DNA of 8,429 nt, from assembly GCA_002418775.1 (NCBI GenBank), contig DIEU01000036.1, positions 1 to 8,429 on the forward strand. Direction: 5' to 3'. Below are positions 6,530-8,429 of the stretch, one piece after another. The notes beneath the pieces were generated by a model. That model had not been told where the DNA came from, searched no databases, and saw only the letters and a list, made by a program, of their open reading frames with translations. The translations under genes and the position numbers were made by a program. The DNA is from Firmicutes bacterium UBA5766 (GTDB lineage: Bacteria > Bacillota > Desulfotomaculia > Desulfotomaculales > Nap2-2B). Numbering within the stretch: the stretch's first letter is position 1; each line of letters begins with the position of its first letter.

Positions 6530-6931
6530 ATGGCGCCTGAAAGAATTGTTTTACGTTTTACCCCCGATACTACTGAAAAGCCGGTTATTTACCGTTTGGT
6601 TAAGGATTACGATTTGGTAATTAATATATTAAGAGCAAATATCAATCCGCAAAAGGAAGGAACTTTAGTTCTGGAATTGACGGGAGAAAAATATCAGCAG
6701 GGGCTGGAATACTTGCGTCAGGAAGGTGTATCGGTCCAGCCCTTGATTGAAGGAATCACCCGGAACGAACAGCTTTGTACAATGTGTGGAAGTTGTACCG
6801 ATATTTGTCCTACCAAGGCGTTATATATTGAGCGGCCAAGTATGGAAGTATTTTTTAACAATGACAAGTGCATCGTCTGTCAGCTCTGCGTAAAAGCATG
6901 TCCTATGCACGCCATGGAGGTCCGGTTTTAA
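6530..6931 (+). CDS. NIL-domain 2[4Fe-4S] ferredoxin-like protein of the homocysteine pathway
   Basis: The 133-residue protein has an N-terminal NIL domain (about 4-75), a small fold otherwise known from methionine ABC-transporter ATPases. A C-terminal bacterial-type ferredoxin domain (about 78-130) follows. Two iron-sulfur motifs are complete: Cys83, Cys86, Cys89 and Cys93-Pro, then Cys114, Cys117, Cys120 and Cys124-Pro, which should bind two [4Fe-4S] clusters. The relative MA1822 works with the DUF39 protein in homocysteine formation, probably handling electrons or sulfur. The ATG has AAAGGAG (6514-6520) upstream. It lies 20 bp after the DUF39 gene, and its stop codon directly abuts the next gene's start, so the three are surely one transcript. 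Which role the clusters play cannot be read from the sequence. Confidence 0.95.
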   Translation: MAPERIVLRFTPDTTEKPVIYRLVKDYDLVINILRANINPQKEGTLVLELTGEKYQQGLEYLRQEGVSVQPLIEGITRNEQLCTMCGSCTDICPTKALYIERPSMEVFFNNDKCIVCQLCVKACPMHAMEVRF

Positions 6932-7678
6932 TTGCAGTATCTTGATCGCTCTTACCGTGAACTGCACAGGCAGGATGACCTCACTCATTTCAAGGTTGCC
7001 GTAAAAGAAACGGATCTGGATGTTGGTGTCCGCAGGGATCAGTATTCTGCAGAACTGATTGAAAAAACCCGGCAAATAGTAGAACAATGCCGGGAACCTC
7101 TCGAAAAATACATTAAAGAGGATCCTGGATTTTTGACGGCTCTGACACCCTATGAACCGGCTCCATATGCGCCGCAGATAGCTGTGGAAATGGCAGAAGC
7201 AGCCAGTCTTGCCGGAGTGGGACCCATGGCGTCGGTTGCGGGGGCAATAGCGCAAAATGTGGGGAAATCCCTGGCGAAATATTCAAGGGATGTTATTGTA
7301 GAAAACGGCGGGGATATTTATCTGAGGACAGGACGGATAAGATATATAGGCATTTTTGCCGGTAGATCCGCATTGGGTCAAAAGCTGGCTCTTGAGATAC
7401 GGCCGCGGCAAAGCCCCCTTGGAATCTGCACTTCCTCCGGTACGGTCGGATACTCTTTAAGCTTCGGCGTTGCAGACGCAGTGATTATTCTTTCCAAATC
7501 AGCAGCTTTAGCGGATGCTGTAGCAACGGCATCCGCCAATCTGGTTCATAATAAGGAAGATCTTGCTGCGGCAGTCGATTTTGCAATCGGCATAAATGGT
7601 GTTGACGGTGCCCTGGCAATCATTGGCGATATGCTCGCATTCCGCGGTCATGTCAAGCTTGTGCCTCTTAAGGCATAG
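6932..7678 (+). CDS. UPF0280 (COG2122) ApbE-like protein, probable third member of the homocysteine pathway
   Basis: A 248-residue UPF0280 protein, distantly related to the flavin transferase ApbE. Visible motifs are GVGPMASVAGAIAQ (about 95-108), VENGGDIYL (123-131, the ApbE-like NGGDI signature), ICTSSGTVGYSLSFG (165-179) and KSAALADAVATA (189-200). Genetic work in anaerobes found that this family is needed, with DUF39 and NIL/ferredoxin proteins, for homocysteine synthesis; its chemical role is unsettled. The start is TTG, immediately after the TAA of the ferredoxin gene, with GGAGG (6916-6920) inside that gene's end, pointing to translational coupling. The N-terminus from this TTG looks like that of family members (the HFKVAVKETDL segment early on), supporting the choice. 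No clear terminator follows; the convergent dedA gene ends 12 bp away. Confidence 0.92.
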   Translation: MQYLDRSYRELHRQDDLTHFKVAVKETDLDVGVRRDQYSAELIEKTRQIVEQCREPLEKYIKEDPGFLTALTPYEPAPYAPQIAVEMAEAASLAGVGPMASVAGAIAQNVGKSLAKYSRDVIVENGGDIYLRTGRIRYIGIFAGRSALGQKLALEIRPRQSPLGICTSSGTVGYSLSFGVADAVIILSKSAALADAVATASANLVHNKEDLAAAVDFAIGINGVDGALAIIGDMLAFRGHVKLVPLKA

Positions 7679-7690
7679 GTAAAATTAATT

Positions 7691-8287
7691 CTATATACTA
7701 AAGCGGTTTTTTTTGAATATTATTACCAGGATACTTAACACGAGCAAACCGCCGGCGATAACCGGCAGCCAAATATGGGTTAGATGCGATATATATTTCC
7801 AATTATGGCCAAAAAAAATGCCTATACCCAGATTAAAAAGAGACCATATAGCCGCAAAAATTAAATTAAAGCCCGTAAATTTCATTATACCAAGGCCGCT
7901 TATACCCGCCAGATAAGGTGTAATGTTGCTGACAGTCGGTATGAAGCGACCGAAAACAATAAAAGCGGCTGAGGACTGTTCCATCCAGCCTTGAGCGCTC
8001 TTCAAGCGTTCAGGCGTAATCCGGAGGAGCTTTCCAAACCTGAACAGGAAAGGTTCACCAATCTTTATGCCGATCAAATATGCGGCAATGGAACCTATAT
8101 TAAAACCTAGAAATGTAATCAGAAAAAGCTGAAACAGGGGAAACCTGCCCTGTCCTGATAAGAAACCGGCCAGGATAACCATTATCCCACCCGGGAAAAA
8201 GGGAATGCCCATTGACTCAATGACAACGCCCAGGAAAACCCCGCCCAATCCAAGAGCAACAATATAATTCATTACCCATTCCGCCAT
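7691..8287 (-). CDS. DedA-family (VTT domain) membrane protein
   Basis: A 198-residue integral membrane protein of the DedA/SNARE-associated family. Members are proposed lipid scramblases or proton-dependent transporters for envelope homeostasis, but the substrate here is unknown. Hydrophobic stretches fall at about 5-24, 33-45, 50-75, 105-125 (probably re-entrant), 130-160 and 172-191, with a basic tail. Family landmarks are IESMGIPFFPGGIMV (about 23-37) and FGRFIPTVSNITPYLAG (about 112-128). Compared with E. coli YqjA/YghB, Glu24 and Arg114 are kept, but the positions of the essential Asp and second Arg appear to be Gly34 and Ser120. I chose ATG 8287 because AGGAGG (8301-8296) lies 8 nt upstream of it; an in-frame ATG at 8335 would add 16 non-hydrophobic residues and has only a weak site. 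A hairpin in the leader would cover the ribosome-binding site. Confidence 0.9.
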   Translation of the reverse strand: MAEWVMNYIVALGLGGVFLGVVIESMGIPFFPGGIMVILAGFLSGQGRFPLFQLFLITFLGFNIGSIAAYLIGIKIGEPFLFRFGKLLRITPERLKSAQGWMEQSSAAFIVFGRFIPTVSNITPYLAGISGLGIMKFTGFNLIFAAIWSLFNLGIGIFFGHNWKYISHLTHIWLPVIAGGLLVLSILVIIFKKNRFSI

Positions 8288-8296
8288 TTTTAAAGC

Positions 8297-8323
8297 CTCC
8301 TGAACATTTAGAATGTCCAGGAG
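8297..8323 (-). promoter_or_regulatory. hairpin sequestering the dedA ribosome-binding site
   Basis: In the dedA mRNA, CTCCTGGACATT (8323-8312) pairs with AATGTTCAGGAG (8308-8297) around the 3-nt loop CTA. That makes twelve pairs, one being a G-U wobble that is a mismatch on the other strand. The 3' arm contains the AGGAG of the Shine-Dalgarno sequence. This looks like a translational control element for dedA, or it may reflect an alternative start at 8335 that reads through it. No U tract follows. Confidence 0.6.
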
Positions 8324-8355
8324 CATTAATTCCATTCCTGTCTATAGACATCAGG

Positions 8356-8384
8356 TTGACATTTAAGAAGCAACAGTTTAACAT
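8356..8384 (+). promoter_or_regulatory. sigma-70 promoter for the tRNA at the right edge
   Basis: A perfect TTGACA (8356-8361) is followed after 17 nt by TAACAT (8379-8384), which matches four of six -10 positions. The predicted start near 8391 is about 12 nt before the tRNA 5' end at 8403. Confidence 0.6.
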
Positions 8385-8402
8385 ACTAAATAGAAAAATT
8401 TT

Positions 8403-8429
8403 GTCCCAGTAGCTCAGCTGGATAGAGCA
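8403..8429 (+). tRNA. 5' part of a tRNA gene, anticodon outside the window (tRNA-Arg likely)
   Basis: The gene begins with a 7-nt acceptor strand GTCCCAG, then TA, and a complete D arm with GCTC/GAGC stem and AGCTGGATA loop. The window ends before the anticodon arm. This 5' half resembles Firmicute tRNA-Arg genes, but the identity cannot be proven without the anticodon. Confidence 0.85.

Noticed and set aside
6821..7255. 144-codon open frame on the minus strand
   Set aside because: It lies antisense to the well-identified ferredoxin and UPF0280 genes, and its composition (rich in R, C, F, Y) is that of a shadow frame.
8288..8335. Longer N-terminus for the DedA protein
   Set aside because: ATG 8335 has only a weak ribosome-binding site and adds non-family residues; AGGAGG fits ATG 8287. 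It stays possible as a way to open the hairpin.

Overview
The window is an ordinary chromosomal segment of an anaerobic, low-to-moderate-GC bacterium, most likely a Clostridia-type Firmicute. The Peptococcaceae (Desulfotomaculum/Pelotomaculum relatives) are my best guess. The grounds are strong AGGAGG ribosome-binding sites, an S-box (SAM-I) riboswitch, a free-standing biotin carrier next to a carboxyltransferase subunit, and the anaerobe-type homocysteine pathway. The genus is inference. No mobile element, CRISPR array or phage gene was seen, and the window is cut at both ends inside tRNA genes.

Layout. Positions 1-123 hold a minus-strand tRNA-Asp/tRNA-Phe pair with a clear promoter at 145-173. 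Divergent from it is a BFN-domain (bifunctional nuclease-like) gene (337-813), followed by a 71-residue biotin carrier protein (855-1070). After a 306-bp gap comes a biotin-dependent carboxyltransferase alpha/5S-type subunit that lacks its own biotin domain (1377-2738). A terminator at 2749-2780 lies between this gene and a convergent minus-strand sigma-54 activator with CBS, PAS, PAS, AAA+ and HTH domains (2826-4931). Divergent from the activator is a three-gene operon (5313-7678) led by a SAM-I riboswitch with a terminator/antiterminator switch. A DedA-family membrane protein runs convergently (7691-8287), and a truncated plus-strand tRNA, possibly tRNA-Arg, starts at 8403.

The most notable system is the riboswitch operon. 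It holds a DUF39 homocysteine-biosynthesis protein, a NIL-domain/2[4Fe-4S] ferredoxin and a UPF0280 (COG2122, ApbE-like) protein. Work in methanogens and sulfate reducers links these families to making homocysteine directly from aspartate semialdehyde and a reduced sulfur source, bypassing O-acyl-homoserine. Their presence together, with minimal spacing, behind one SAM-sensing switch supports a single pathway unit that includes the biochemically unexplained UPF0280 member. The biotin carrier and carboxyltransferase subunit form a second functional pair (two-subunit pyruvate carboxylase, oxaloacetate decarboxylase or transcarboxylase), whose remaining subunits are outside the window.

Other points for a second look are a hairpin that would bury the dedA ribosome-binding site, unusual residues in the DedA motifs, a hairpin abutting the BFN-gene ribosome-binding site, and the unexplained 306-bp gap.
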